Source: SIG622 sp045600125
GTDB lineage: Bacteria; Bacillota; Clostridia; Oscillospirales; CAG-382
Direction: 5' to 3'
Assembly: GCA_045600125.1 (NCBI GenBank)
Contig: JAZRXH010000120.1
Coordinates: forward strand, 101,416-165,415
DNA length: 64,000 nucleotides
Position numbers and translations under genes: made by a program. Below the pieces are notes generated by a model. That model saw nothing but the letters and a program-made list of their open reading frames with translations. It searched no databases and was not told the DNA's origin. Numbering within the stretch: the stretch's first letter is position 1; every line of letters starts with the position of its first letter. Below are positions 25,088-34,308 of this stretch, in pieces.

Positions 25088-26941
25088 ATGGCTTCTTATT
25101 TTACCGACGGTGCCGACGCAGGCACCGTCTTTGATATCGTCGGCTCTTTCGGCGAACTGCACGGTGCTCTCAAGGTCACGGAAAATACTGTCCGCACACA
25201 ACAAGAAGACGGTTTGTGCGCCGTGTCCGTGCTTTCTTGCTGCGAAGGCGTGACCTCCCGGAAGACCACCATAACCAATAACGGAGAAAAGCCCGTGTCC
25301 TTCTCTTCGCTATGCGACAAATTCTGCTTCGACGGCGGACCGTGGAGCGTGTATACGCAGTTCAACGCATGGGAGAACGAAAGCCGCGGCGGATGGCAGC
25401 CTCTTGTCACCGAGATATGCGCCGAAAGCCGTGGCGTGCGCACGAACACCGACGCTGTGCCCTTTGCGGTATTATGGAACGATGCTTCCGGTCACGGCAC
25501 GGCATTCCATCTGATCCCCGACGCCGCATGGGAGCTTTCCGTCCGCCGTGTGGGGGACGGCATGGACACCGATCACGTCGAGGTGACGCTTGGCTTCAAC
25601 CACCGCGGTTTTACGATGACGCTGGCACCGGGCGAGTCGGCCGCACTGCCGGAGATACTGTACTATTCCGTCACCGATAAAATGAGCATGGACGCATGGA
25701 AGCTGCACCGTTATTGCGCCCGCATGATGCCCCGCCGCTTCCCAATGCCGGTGATCTATAACTCGTGGCTGTCACGCTTCGACCGCTTTACATACGAGCA
25801 TTTGGCTTCGCAGATTCCGGCAGCCGCAGAACTTGGCGCAGAATATTTCGTCATTGATGCGGGCTGGTTCGGTAAGGGCGCCGAATGGACGAAGGGACGG
25901 GGCGACTGGAAGGAAAACCGGGTAACGGCTTTTGCCGGGCGCATGAAGGAATTCAGTGATGCCGTCCGGAAAGAAGGAATGGGCTTCGGTATCTGGCTTG
26001 AACTGGAGACCGCCGACGACTGCTCCGAGATCTACAGCAAACACCCCGAGATGTTCCTTTCCGGCAACGGGAATCTGCTCGACTTCTCTCAAAAAGCGGC
26101 GCAGGATTACGCCTTTGATACCGTTGCTCGGCTCGTACACGATTACGGCGTATCCTTCTTCAAATTCGACTTCAATTCTTCGCTGCACTTTGACCGTGAC
26201 GGTCACGCCTTCCGTGATTATATGCACGGTTACGACGCATTCCTCATGCGTGTGCGGGAAGCTTTTCCGGATGTGTATCTGGAGCGCTGTGCCTCCGGCG
26301 GCTTCCGCATGAATCTTGCCGACGGCCGTCTGTGCGATTCCTACTGGCTTTCGGACGATCAAAGCCCGATGGCGGGAATGCGTATTTTCCGTGACACCGT
26401 CCGCCGGATGCCGCCCCAGTGGATCGAGCGGTGGACTACGATCCAGTCGTTCTGCGATTTCCGTCCCTCCTATACTTCCGAGAGTTCCGAAATGACGCTG
26501 GCGACCGATGATGCGATCTGGACCGACGTGCGCTCAGTGCATCCGTCCTTCCTTCGTGCGTTCCTGACCGGCAGCCCGATCGGCTTTTCCTGCGACCTGA
26601 CCTGCCTTTCTTCGTCCGTTCGTGAGAATCTTCGCTCGCTGACAAAAGAGATCAAGAACGACCGCTCGTTCTGGACGGAAGCCGAGTGCCGCATACTCTA
26701 CGACAGCGATACGCTTCTGGCGCTTCAGTTCTGCAACCGCGATTTCAAACGCATTGAGATCCTTGTTTTCTCTTTCCGGCTGACTCAGCGAACGCTCACG
26801 GTCTTCCCCGCCATGACGGATGGCGCTTCCTATCAAATGGGCGATGCCACGCTCTTTGCCGATGCAGTAGCCGAAAACGGTCTCACCTTGACCGTTCCCG
26901 GTCGCTACGAGGGGCTGCGTTTCACGCTGAAGCGTTTGTAA
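25088..26941 (+). CDS. GH36-family alpha-galactosidase
   Basis: A 617-residue enzyme without a signal peptide, likely cleaving alpha-galactosides such as raffinose or melibiose in the cytosol. The N-terminal beta-sandwich is followed by a TIM barrel with 'FVIDAGWFGKG', the nucleophile Asp in 'FFKFDFNSS' (about residue 357, canonical KWDMN), 'LERCASGGFRMNLA', and the acid/base region 'SYWLSDDQSP' (about residue 420). The start at 25088 is chosen because GGAGG is 7 bases upstream; ATG 25082 is only 1 base from it. Arg codons are mostly CGN here, where neighbours use many AGA, a weak hint of a different history. Nearby galE could use the galactose. Confidence 0.88.
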   Translation: MASYFTDGADAGTVFDIVGSFGELHGALKVTENTVRTQQEDGLCAVSVLSCCEGVTSRKTTITNNGEKPVSFSSLCDKFCFDGGPWSVYTQFNAWENESRGGWQPLVTEICAESRGVRTNTDAVPFAVLWNDASGHGTAFHLIPDAAWELSVRRVGDGMDTDHVEVTLGFNHRGFTMTLAPGESAALPEILYYSVTDKMSMDAWKLHRYCARMMPRRFPMPVIYNSWLSRFDRFTYEHLASQIPAAAELGAEYFVIDAGWFGKGAEWTKGRGDWKENRVTAFAGRMKEFSDAVRKEGMGFGIWLELETADDCSEIYSKHPEMFLSGNGNLLDFSQKAAQDYAFDTVARLVHDYGVSFFKFDFNSSLHFDRDGHAFRDYMHGYDAFLMRVREAFPDVYLERCASGGFRMNLADGRLCDSYWLSDDQSPMAGMRIFRDTVRRMPPQWIERWTTIQSFCDFRPSYTSESSEMTLATDDAIWTDVRSVHPSFLRAFLTGSPIGFSCDLTCLSSSVRENLRSLTKEIKNDRSFWTEAECRILYDSDTLLALQFCNRDFKRIEILVFSFRLTQRTLTVFPAMTDGASYQMGDATLFADAVAENGLTLTVPGRYEGLRFTLKRL

Positions 26942-26959
26942 TAAACATAATAAACTCAA

Positions 26960-26992
26960 AAACACCTGCCGACCAAATTCCGACAGGTGTTT
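26960..26992. terminator. Bidirectional terminator between GH36 gene and coaD
   Basis: A 12-pair stem with one mismatch (26960-26971 / 26981-26992) and a 9-base loop, with T tails on both strands, between convergent genes. Confidence 0.85.
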
Positions 26993-27035
26993 TCTCTTAC
27001 AAATTTTGTCCCATGAGCATTTTCGGTGTGGCGGC

Positions 27036-27518
27036 TTATTTCAGAAGAGTCTTCAGAAGCTTTTCGTTATGCACATACTTTTCAACCGATTCGCCGCAAT
27101 CAAGAAGCATCCGGACGGCGGAGGAGCTGATAAAGCTGTATTCCGGTGCAGAGGCGAAATAAAGTGTGTCGAGGGCTTTCCCGTATTTATCAAGCGAAAG
27201 ACGGCGGTTATAGTATTCCATCTCCTGCTCATACTGCATATCCTTATAATCACGGATGCCCTTTACGATAACGTCGGCACCGACTTTCTGCGCAAGGTCC
27301 ACGGTAAGACCGCAGAATAGCTCTGCCGAAACGTTCGGTATATCCTTTACGGCATCACGCACATAGGCAAGCCTTGCTTCGTCTGTCATAAGATAGCTTT
27401 TGTCGGGATTCTCGCCCAACGCCACGACGACCTCCGAAAAGACGGCGGCGGCTCTTTTTATCAGGTCGATATGCCCCACCGTGATGGGACAGTAGCTTCC
27501 CGGTATGATCGCTTTCAC
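27036..27518 (-). CDS. coaD: Phosphopantetheine adenylyltransferase
   Basis: CoaD makes dephospho-CoA from ATP and 4'-phosphopantetheine. The 160-residue protein has the nucleotidyltransferase motif GSYCPITVGHIDLI (Cys replaces the usual Asp after the aromatic residue, while T-x-G-H is intact), 'VVALGENPDKSYLM', 'VKGIRDYKDMQYEQEM' and the C-terminal 'SSSAVRMLLDCG'. Length is standard. It overlaps the rsmD stop by 4 bases, the common rsmD-coaD pairing of Firmicutes. Confidence 0.96.
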   Translation of the reverse strand: MKAIIPGSYCPITVGHIDLIKRAAAVFSEVVVALGENPDKSYLMTDEARLAYVRDAVKDIPNVSAELFCGLTVDLAQKVGADVIVKGIRDYKDMQYEQEMEYYNRRLSLDKYGKALDTLYFASAPEYSFISSSAVRMLLDCGESVEKYVHNEKLLKTLLK

Positions 27519-28102
27519 TGCGCATCCTCCTCGCTCTCTGTGCCTGCTTTCACCTCGTGATAATCGAAGATATAGGTCAGAACACGGCTGTATTTGTATT
27601 TTTTACGAAGGGACAGACCGTAAACGTCGCCGTCGATCTCGTCCTTATCGGTCTCGCAAACGACAATGGCGCCGTCGTTCAGGATGTCTGCTCTTGTCAC
27701 CTTTTTCAGAATCTCGTCCTTCATGCTCTTGGCGTAAGGGGGATCGAGGAATACAAGATCGAATTTTTCCTTACCGGAGGCGGACTTCAGAAATTCGCTG
27801 TAGTCGATGCGGGAGATACGGCAGTTCTTGAACAGCTTCGTCTTTTTGGCGTTTTCCTTGATGACCTCCACGGCTTCGGCACTTTCGTCGGTGAGTACGG
27901 CATAGGAAGCCCCCCGGCTGAGCGCCTCCAGAGCCATCTGTCCGCTTCCCGCAAAAAGGTCGAGGACACGTCTGTTGGTTATTTCAAACTGAATGGCACT
28001 GAAAATGCCTTCCTTGACCCGCTCGGCGGTGGGTCTTGTGATCTCCTCTCCCTCGAGAGTATCGAGCTTTACGCCCCTTGCTGTTCCGGTGATGATTCTC
28101 AT
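27515..28102 (-). CDS. rsmD: 16S rRNA (guanine(966)-N(2))-methyltransferase
   Basis: RsmD methylates G966 of 16S rRNA using SAM. The 195-residue Rossmann protein shows 'MRIITGTARG', the SAM motif 'VLDLFAGSGQMALEALSRGA' and the catalytic D-P-P-Y in 'FLDPPYAKS'. The start at 28102 follows AAAGGAA by 5 bases and gives the canonical N-terminus; a TTG at 28123 is less likely. It sits between uvrC (36 bases upstream) and coaD (4-base overlap). Confidence 0.95.
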   Translation of the reverse strand: MRIITGTARGVKLDTLEGEEITRPTAERVKEGIFSAIQFEITNRRVLDLFAGSGQMALEALSRGASYAVLTDESAEAVEVIKENAKKTKLFKNCRISRIDYSEFLKSASGKEKFDLVFLDPPYAKSMKDEILKKVTRADILNDGAIVVCETDKDEIDGDVYGLSLRKKYKYSRVLTYIFDYHEVKAGTESEEDAQ

Positions 28103-28138
28103 ATCGGTTCCTTTCAAAATCAAATATTTAATGAAAAG

Positions 28139-30001
28139 TTATGTGTTATCGCTGTTTCCGGGATTCTGTTCTTTGAAATAGCGAACGATCTCGGCGGCAC
28201 ATGACTTTGAGATTCCCTCTGCGCTGCAAAGCTCCTCTTCGGTCGCATTTTTGATCGCGGTCAGAGATTTGAAGTGCTTCATAAGGGCTTTGGCTCTCGC
28301 TTCCCCGACGCCGGGGATCTTTTCGAGGGAGGAATGCTTCATTTTCTTATTTCTTGAAGCATCCATCTTTGAGAAGGTGAAGCGGTGGACTTCCTCCTGG
28401 ATACCGTAAATGAAGGTAAACAGGCTCATGTCTCCGGCAATGCCGAGCTCGTTCTCGCCGTCCGTCAGAGTTCTCGTTTTGTGGAAATCGTCCTTGATCA
28501 TGCCGACAAGCGGGATGTCGAGTCCCATATCCTCTTCCAGTTTTTTGATGGTATTCACGTGTCCCACACCGCCGTCCAACAAGATCAGGTCGGGACGCTG
28601 GGAATAAGACGGGTTGGACTTATCGGGACAGACAAGATAGGTAAGCCGTCTTCCGATGGCTTCCTGCATGGCGGCATAGTCGTCGGTGGTTCCGTTCAGC
28701 GATTTAATGGAGAATACCCGGTAGTCGGATTTCTTGAAGCGTCCGTTTTCGAGAACGATCATGCCGCAATACATATCGTCCTTGCCGTTGTTGGAAATAT
28801 CGTAGGCTTCGATCCTGTCGGGAACGACCTCGAGATGCAGAAGCGATGCAAGGCGCACGAGTATGTCTTCGTCCTTCTTAGTCATCTCCAGCTTCTGCCG
28901 TACCGATTCCGACGCATTGTGCGCCGCCATGCCGGCGTAGACCTTCTTCTCGCCCCGTTCCGGCACCGAGATTTTTACCTTTGCCCCGCAGGCGGCGGAA
29001 AGGTTCTCGGAAAGCTCGACCAGCATTTCCTGCGGGATGTCAAAAGACAGCAGGATGTTCTGCGGGATATGTCCGCAATGCTTATAAAACCGTTCGATGA
29101 AGTCGCATAGAGAATAATCGTCGCAGATCTCAAGACTGGAAAAGAGATAATCGTCCTTGTCGATGACTTTGCCGTTGCGGATGAAAATGATCGACACGGC
29201 GCCCAGCGTATCGCCGAGGAAGGTACCGAACACGTCGAATTCCTTTTCCGGGTTCGTGATGATGTTCTGATGCTCTTCCAGCTTTGCAAGAGCCGTAATG
29301 CGGTCCCGCAGCTTTGCGGCATTCTCGAACTCCATACGCTCGGCGCAGGCATTCATTTTTCCGGTGAGTTCGTTTATGACCTCTTTATAATCGCCTTTGA
29401 GAAAGCGCTCCACGTCGGAATATACGTCCCGGTATTCGGCGGAGGTGACGTTTCCCGAGCAGGCCCCCATGCACTGACCGATGTGATAAAAGAGACACGG
29501 TCTGCAGAGCCTTTTGCCGTACTCAAAATCTTTTCCGCAGGTGTCGATCTTGAAGGTCTTGCAAACGGTGTCGATAATCTCTCTTGCGTTTTGCGTGGAG
29601 GTATACGGTCCGAAATAGACCGCCTTGTCGCCGTGCCTTGTTCTTGAAATGCCGATTTTCGGGTATGGCTTTGACATATCGAGACGGACGTACGGATAGG
29701 TTTTCGCATCCTTCAGCTTGATGTTGTATTTTGGCGTATGCCGTTTGATAAGCTCGTTCTCAAGGATCAGCGCTTCCGCCTCGGAGGCGGTGTAGATGCA
29801 TTCAAAATCGTATATATTTGAGGATAGCTTGCGGGTCTTGATATCCAGCGTTTCATAGGGCATGAAATAATGCGAAACACGGTTGTGCAGGCACTTGGAC
29901 TTTCCGACGTAGATGATCTTGCCGTTTTTGTCCTTCATCATGTAGATGCCGGGAGCGAACGGAAGAAGCTTGACTTTTTCCTTCAGCTCGTCTCTTGTCA
30001 A
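28139..30001 (-). CDS. uvrC: Excinuclease ABC subunit C
   Basis: UvrC makes both incisions in nucleotide excision repair with UvrA/UvrB. The 620 residues include the GIY-YIG nuclease ('PGIYMMKDKNGKIIYVGKS', residues about 15-35), the UvrB-binding UVR motif ('ACAERMEFENAAKLRDRI', about 200-220), the RNase H-like second nuclease ('IEAYDISNNGKDDMYCG', 'LILLDGGVGHVN') and a helix-hairpin-helix tail ('IPGVGEARAKALMKHF'). The start is taken as TTG 30001, giving MTRDELKEKVKLLP and preceded by GGTGGAGG; TTG 30037 is an alternative. Confidence 0.95.
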   Translation of the reverse strand: MTRDELKEKVKLLPFAPGIYMMKDKNGKIIYVGKSKCLHNRVSHYFMPYETLDIKTRKLSSNIYDFECIYTASEAEALILENELIKRHTPKYNIKLKDAKTYPYVRLDMSKPYPKIGISRTRHGDKAVYFGPYTSTQNAREIIDTVCKTFKIDTCGKDFEYGKRLCRPCLFYHIGQCMGACSGNVTSAEYRDVYSDVERFLKGDYKEVINELTGKMNACAERMEFENAAKLRDRITALAKLEEHQNIITNPEKEFDVFGTFLGDTLGAVSIIFIRNGKVIDKDDYLFSSLEICDDYSLCDFIERFYKHCGHIPQNILLSFDIPQEMLVELSENLSAACGAKVKISVPERGEKKVYAGMAAHNASESVRQKLEMTKKDEDILVRLASLLHLEVVPDRIEAYDISNNGKDDMYCGMIVLENGRFKKSDYRVFSIKSLNGTTDDYAAMQEAIGRRLTYLVCPDKSNPSYSQRPDLILLDGGVGHVNTIKKLEEDMGLDIPLVGMIKDDFHKTRTLTDGENELGIAGDMSLFTFIYGIQEEVHRFTFSKMDASRNKKMKHSSLEKIPGVGEARAKALMKHFKSLTAIKNATEEELCSAEGISKSCAAEIVRYFKEQNPGNSDNT

Positions 30002-30078
30002 AACCTCCACCGCCTTTCTTAAGTACAGTAAGCACAATACCTATATTGCCCTTCTGTTACCCGATTCATTACTGTATA

Positions 30079-30117
30079 TAAAAAGCGCAGGGAGCCGCAG
30101 AAAACCACACGACTCCC
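30079..30117 (-). terminator. Terminator after the HPr-like gene
   Basis: Minus-strand stem GGGAGTCG/CGGCTCCC (30110-30117 / 30090-30097, one G-T pair), followed by TGCGCTTTTT. Confidence 0.65.
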
Positions 30118-30152
30118 TTCGATAACTTTGCCGACACGAACCGGCGCCGTAA

Positions 30153-30416
30153 TTAGTCCTTGAGGATCGACTGCACGAGAACGGCAAGTCCTTCTACTGC
30201 TTCGGATTCATCCTGACCGTCTGCAATAATGGAAATGACGGTTCCTCCCTTGATACCGAGAGAAAGAACGCCGAGAAGGCTCTTGGCATTGGCGTGTCTG
30301 TCGCCGACTTCGACCTTGATGCTGCTCTTATAGGTGTTGGCTTGCTGAATGAAAACAGAGGCAGACTTAGCTCTAAGTCCCTGAGAGGACTGGACTTCAA
30401 CTTCCTTGGAAATCAT
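30153..30416 (-). CDS. Crh-like HPr-family protein lacking the phosphorylatable histidine
   Basis: An 87-residue HPr-fold protein. In the phosphotransferase protein HPr the active site is G-[IL]-H-A-R-P-A; here it is GLRAKSAS, so His15 is Arg and the neighbouring Arg and Pro are also changed. The regulatory serine region is intact: 'NAKSLLGVLSLGI' aligns with Ser46 of B. subtilis HPr. Loss of His15 with kept Ser46 is the pattern of Crh, which cannot carry phosphate for PTS sugars but can act with CcpA in catabolite repression. AAGGAG precedes the ATG, and it has its own promoter and terminator. Confidence 0.85.
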   Translation of the reverse strand: MISKEVEVQSSQGLRAKSASVFIQQANTYKSSIKVEVGDRHANAKSLLGVLSLGIKGGTVISIIADGQDESEAVEGLAVLVQSILKD

Positions 30417-30456
30417 TTTCTTACTCCTTTTCCGAAAGACTTACATAGTTAACCAT

Positions 30457-30485
30457 ATTATACATTGTTCTCAAATTAAAATCAA
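30457..30485 (-). promoter_or_regulatory. Promoter of the Crh-like gene
   Basis: Minus-strand TTGATT (30480-30485), 17 bases, TATAAT (30457-30462). Confidence 0.75.
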
Positions 30486-30565
30486 GCGTTTTTTGAAAAA
30501 ACTGTTTTATGTACAATTTCACGGCACAATACGGTTAAAGATTTGCACAAAATAACAAAAAAGTT

Positions 30566-31048
30566 TCAAGATTCGACGTCGTTTACAGAAATAATTTCAA
30601 AATTGAAATGCACCTTGCCGTTGTTGGCGTCGGTTTTCAGCGCAGGACTCAAGAGCTTCCCGCCGAAGAACACACTGCCGTCGCTCGATTCCACGCAGTC
30701 TGTTTTTATGTTGACGATCATATCCACGTATCCGAAATCCGGCGCATATTCCGCTTCTTCGGACGATCCGACGAAAACGACCGAAGGCGTGCTCCGAAGC
30801 GATACGATCTCGCCGAGCTTTCCGGAAAGAAACTCCCCCTCCGCCGTGATGCCGTCCCCGACTTCAAACAGCTTGAACTGATCTCTCGGAAGATGCTTTA
30901 CCGAAAGGCTGATCTCTTTTTCGGTATGCGAATACTGATCGGCAAGTTTTCTTATGAATATCTCCCGCACTACGGCAGAGGAAAGAAGAATGACTGCCGT
31001 AAGAAGGATACACAGATCGATGACATTGAATCCGGCTTTCTTTTTCAA
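30566..31048 (-). CDS. DUF4330-like membrane-anchored protein A
   Basis: A 160-residue protein with one N-terminal transmembrane segment ('VIDLCILLTAVILLSSAVV', about residues 9-27) and an extracytoplasmic beta-rich domain. The layout and 'F-N-x-x-D' start resemble DUF4330, a family found beside exopolysaccharide genes; that assignment is by pattern only. It is 20 bases from a second protein of the same design and both lie downstream of the O-antigen-ligase-like gene, so the three probably act together at the membrane. Confidence 0.7.
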   Translation of the reverse strand: MKKKAGFNVIDLCILLTAVILLSSAVVREIFIRKLADQYSHTEKEISLSVKHLPRDQFKLFEVGDGITAEGEFLSGKLGEIVSLRSTPSVVFVGSSEEAEYAPDFGYVDMIVNIKTDCVESSDGSVFFGGKLLSPALKTDANNGKVHFNFEIISVNDVES

Positions 31049-31068
31049 GTTTCATTTCCCCCTTCTGT

Positions 31069-31569
31069 TTACTGCTGTTCTTTTGCGTCCTGCTTTACGG
31101 GAAGCACGCTCAGCAGCGTACATTCGGCGTTGAAGTACGCTTTTTTCGATGCCAGTGCATAACGGTTCCCGACGATGACCGGCTCGGAGCCTACGCTGTA
31201 GCACGTTCCGTTGTACGATGCTTCTACGTCAAGGACAATGCGGATCCGGACGGTATCAAAGAAGGCTTCCGGGGCGTCGCCTTTTTCATCGCCCGTGTAT
31301 TCCGAGGTCGATACAGACCGTATAACGCCGAGTCTTTCGGACGTCTCGGCAAAATACACGGTGTCCCCCGCCGAAAAATCCATGGCGTAATCTGTTTTTA
31401 CGGAATCGCAGACAAGCTCGATCCGCAGAGCAATTTCGGTATCTTCCCGGGCGCTTTCCCCGGATTCAACGACGGCGCGCCCGAAAATCGTCAGAAGAAC
31501 GGCGGCGAGCAGGATCGTGATGATTACGTCGGCGGCGTTTATTCTGACGCGTTTATTTTCTTTTTTCAT
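31069..31569 (-). CDS. DUF4330-like membrane-anchored protein B
   Basis: A 166-residue protein with a basic N-terminus (MKKENKRVRIN), one transmembrane helix ('ADVIITILLAAVLLTIFG') and an outer domain. It has the same architecture as its downstream neighbour ('F/I-N-x-x-D-x-x-I' before the helix), but the sequences are diverged. The start at 31569 is chosen because GAGG lies 8 bases upstream; a frame start at 31605 would add 12 residues without a site. It is 65 bases downstream of the O-antigen-ligase-like gene. Function is unknown; a role as partner of surface-polymer assembly is inferred from context. Confidence 0.7.
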   Translation of the reverse strand: MKKENKRVRINAADVIITILLAAVLLTIFGRAVVESGESAREDTEIALRIELVCDSVKTDYAMDFSAGDTVYFAETSERLGVIRSVSTSEYTGDEKGDAPEAFFDTVRIRIVLDVEASYNGTCYSVGSEPVIVGNRYALASKKAYFNAECTLLSVLPVKQDAKEQQ

Positions 31570-31634
31570 AGAGTCTGCCTCTGGTTTCGCAAAAGCGAAA
31601 ATCAATGTTGTTTTTACTGCTTCCGAAATGCCGC

Positions 31635-33272
31635 TCAGAACGTCTCAGCCGCCTCGTATCGTTCGGCGACAGTCGGCACGTATTCGTTTTCATAGCAGTC
31701 GGATACGGCTTTCGAGAGATAAATGAAGGTAAAGATATACAGAGCGCTGATGACCTCGCTGACTGAAAAGACCACGCACTGCGAGAGGACAAGTGAGCTG
31801 ACGGTGATAAAGCAGCCCATGCAAACGCTCCGTGTTCCGAAATGGGTATATTTTTTGCCGGAGTATACGGAAGAAGCCTGCCTTGCGTGCGCAACATATG
31901 CCAAAACAGCAAGCAGAATGCCTACCATCCCGTACTGCGACAGAAGGCGGAAAAGCAGATTCTCCGAGCCGGCAAACTGTGTACCGCCGAAGCACAGAGA
32001 ATAAACGTAACGGCACACTTCCCTGCCGCTTCCGATGCCGGAATACAGGAACTGTGAAAGACCGCAGCTGCCGAGAATAGAATCGGAGCGGATGCGGGAT
32101 AAATAATCACCGGCACCCAGTTTATCGGTGAGTATGCGCAGGACGGTTTCAAAGAAGGACGGAAACACTTTGAAGAAAACGGCAAGCGCAATGGCGGCAA
32201 TTATTACAAGGACAAGGGATCTCGGTCTTTCTATGATCAGAGAGAGAACGGCGCAGAGGAGAATAAACACATACACGTACAGATCGAAGGTAATGACCGA
32301 CGCGGTCATGAGGAGCAGCGCCGTCAAAGGAAGAGACAGCTTCCGAAGCCCATCCGATTCAAGCGCCGCATAGACCCGCAGAAGAGCAAGCGAAAGCGCC
32401 GGAAGGATAAGCAGAAATGATGAAAAATCTTCCGAAAGGAATGCCGAAAGCTCATCGAAAACCGCCGATGCCATTCCATCAAAAAGGAACTTTGCCGTAA
32501 TCCGCGAAGCATAGACCCCAATCCGGATCACCGAAACGGTCGTTCCCGAAACGATGACCGAATAAAGAAGCGAGCGAACGAGGGCGCTTGTGCGAAAACA
32601 GCTTTTCACCACATAGCCGAGCATTATCACAAGCAGAAGCGCAGCGCAGTGCGGAAGGCTGAGGGAGAGCTCGGGACTGAAGATCCCCGCAAGCAGAACG
32701 CACAGGGCAAACGGAAGAAGACAAAGGTCAATAAGCTCGAACCTCAGAAGCCGCTTATTGCGGATCACCTTGAAGAAATAAGAAGCAAGGATCAAAAGGA
32801 TCCAGTCGTACAGAACCCGATATCGGATGAAGGGAATCGACACAAAAAGAAGCAGAACGCCGTTTTCCGGACTCTTCAGCGTCGTAAACACCAGAAAGAG
32901 CATCAGAAGCAGCTTTAACAGGAATGCGGGAGAGACCGATACGGACAGAACGGCAAAGAGGAGCCCCATCAAAACAGCTGCCGCATAGGACGGAGTGTTT
33001 TCTCTGATTCTTGAAATTTTGCCTTCGTCAAATGCGAGGATCCGGAACATAAACAGCGAACCGATCCTGCTTTCGGCAAGGCTTGCTGCAAGAGTTTTTC
33101 CGGAAACGATGAAAAAAATCGAAACGACAAGAGAGAGGACACCCGGCAAAAAGCAGAGCGATTCGGTAAAACGGGAAAGCGAAAAACCGGCGATTTCCGA
33201 GGAGGCGCCGATGACGGCAAAGGTCAGAAGGAAAAGACCGTAAGCGGCAAGCATTACGCCGTAATACCGCAT
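31635..33272 (-). CDS. O-antigen ligase/polymerase-like polytopic membrane protein
   Basis: At least 545 residues with about a dozen hydrophobic helices and a large loop with 'SVIRIGVYASRITAKFLFDG' and, late, 'SRIRSDSILGSCGLSQFLYSGIGSG', resembling the Wzy_C loop of O-antigen ligases, which join or polymerise surface glycans on lipid carriers. The listed start is the only ATG, but it lacks a ribosome site and begins at the membrane. The frame stays open upstream to 33599 and reads as coding (a Lys-rich stretch, then 'YGFLSGFGERILCREMRYY'), yet holds no ATG, GTG or TTG. It follows trmD in the place often held by rplS. Confidence 0.7.
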   Translation of the reverse strand: MRYYGVMLAAYGLFLLTFAVIGASSEIAGFSLSRFTESLCFLPGVLSLVVSIFFIVSGKTLAASLAESRIGSLFMFRILAFDEGKISRIRENTPSYAAAVLMGLLFAVLSVSVSPAFLLKLLLMLFLVFTTLKSPENGVLLLFVSIPFIRYRVLYDWILLILASYFFKVIRNKRLLRFELIDLCLLPFALCVLLAGIFSPELSLSLPHCAALLLVIMLGYVVKSCFRTSALVRSLLYSVIVSGTTVSVIRIGVYASRITAKFLFDGMASAVFDELSAFLSEDFSSFLLILPALSLALLRVYAALESDGLRKLSLPLTALLLMTASVITFDLYVYVFILLCAVLSLIIERPRSLVLVIIAAIALAVFFKVFPSFFETVLRILTDKLGAGDYLSRIRSDSILGSCGLSQFLYSGIGSGREVCRYVYSLCFGGTQFAGSENLLFRLLSQYGMVGILLAVLAYVAHARQASSVYSGKKYTHFGTRSVCMGCFITVSSLVLSQCVVFSVSEVISALYIFTFIYLSKAVSDCYENEYVPTVAERYEAAETF

Positions 33273-33561
33273 TTCACGACAGAGGATCCTCTCGCCGAAG
33301 CCCGACAGAAATCCGTAAAGACGGCTTTTTTCGCAGAGAGACGAGAGACGTGCGCGCAGCTTCTTTCTCTTTTCGTAAAGCTTCGAGGAAAGAGCGCCGA
33401 ATCGATTCTGTTTATACGCTTCAAACTCTTCGGACGCACGACCGAAATCGGAGCGGAAAAACGTCTTCCCTGAACGGTCGGCTGTTCTTTGGCGCTTTTT
33501 CTTTTTGTCCGTAGGCTTATCCCCCTTTCCGTGAAAATGATGCAGCAGGCAGTTATTGTCT

Positions 33562-34308
33562 TCAGCTGTTTTCGGAACCGTCTTCTTTGCGAAGCGTATT
33601 CAGAAAAGCGATGTCCTTTTTGGAAAGCTCTGCGCTTTCAAGAAGCTCCGGACGCACCCGGTAGGTTTTCTCCAGCGCCTTCTCACGGCGCCATTTATCT
33701 ATGTTGGCGTGGTGACCCGAGAAAAGGATCTCGGGAACCTCCAGACCCTCAAAGTTTCTCGGTCTTGTATACTGCGGATATTCAAGAATGCCGGAAGCGA
33801 TGCTTTCGTTTTCGTAGCACTCGCTGTCCGGAAGAACGCCGGGGATCATCCGCGAAATGCAGTCCACCAGAACCGCCGCCGGCATTTCGCCGCCGGTGAG
33901 AACGTAGTCCCCGATGGAGATCTCCTCATCCACGACGGTATCGATGATCCGCTGATCAAAGCCCTCGTAGTGTCCGCAGAGGATGATTATGCGGTCAAGC
34001 TTGGAAAGTTCTTTGGCTTTTTCCTGAGTAAGTACCTTACCCTGAGGCGACATATAGACGGTATGAACGTGCTCCTCGCCGTCGAGGACGTGACGGTAGC
34101 AGTCGATGACAGGCTGAGGTGTCATGACCATTCCCCTGCCCCCGCCGAAGGGATATTCGTCAGTCTTGCGATGCTTATCCGCGGAATAGTCCCGGATATT
34201 GTGCATCCTTATATCAAGGATCCCGTTTTCCACGGCGTTTCCGATAACGCTCTCGTAGAGCACCGCCTTCAGCATATCCGGAAACACGGAAAGAATATCA
34301 AATCTCAT
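33562..34308 (-). CDS. trmD: tRNA (guanine(37)-N(1))-methyltransferase
   Basis: TrmD methylates G37 of tRNAs to prevent frameshifting. The 248-residue SPOUT protein starts 'MRFDILSVFPDML' and shows the trefoil-knot SAM site ('IILCGHYEGFDQRI', 'ISIGDYVLTGGEMPA') and 'RPRNFEGLEVPEILFSGHH'. It overlaps the rimM stop by 4 bases. Length is typical. Confidence 0.97.
   Translation of the reverse strand: MRFDILSVFPDMLKAVLYESVIGNAVENGILDIRMHNIRDYSADKHRKTDEYPFGGGRGMVMTPQPVIDCYRHVLDGEEHVHTVYMSPQGKVLTQEKAKELSKLDRIIILCGHYEGFDQRIIDTVVDEEISIGDYVLTGGEMPAAVLVDCISRMIPGVLPDSECYENESIASGILEYPQYTRPRNFEGLEVPEILFSGHHANIDKWRREKALEKTYRVRPELLESAELSKKDIAFLNTLRKEDGSENS

Noticed and set aside
33254..33439. 61-codon minus-strand frame upstream of the polymerase-like gene
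   Set aside because: The in-frame N-terminal extension of the polymerase-like gene reads better as protein; this frame has no motif.
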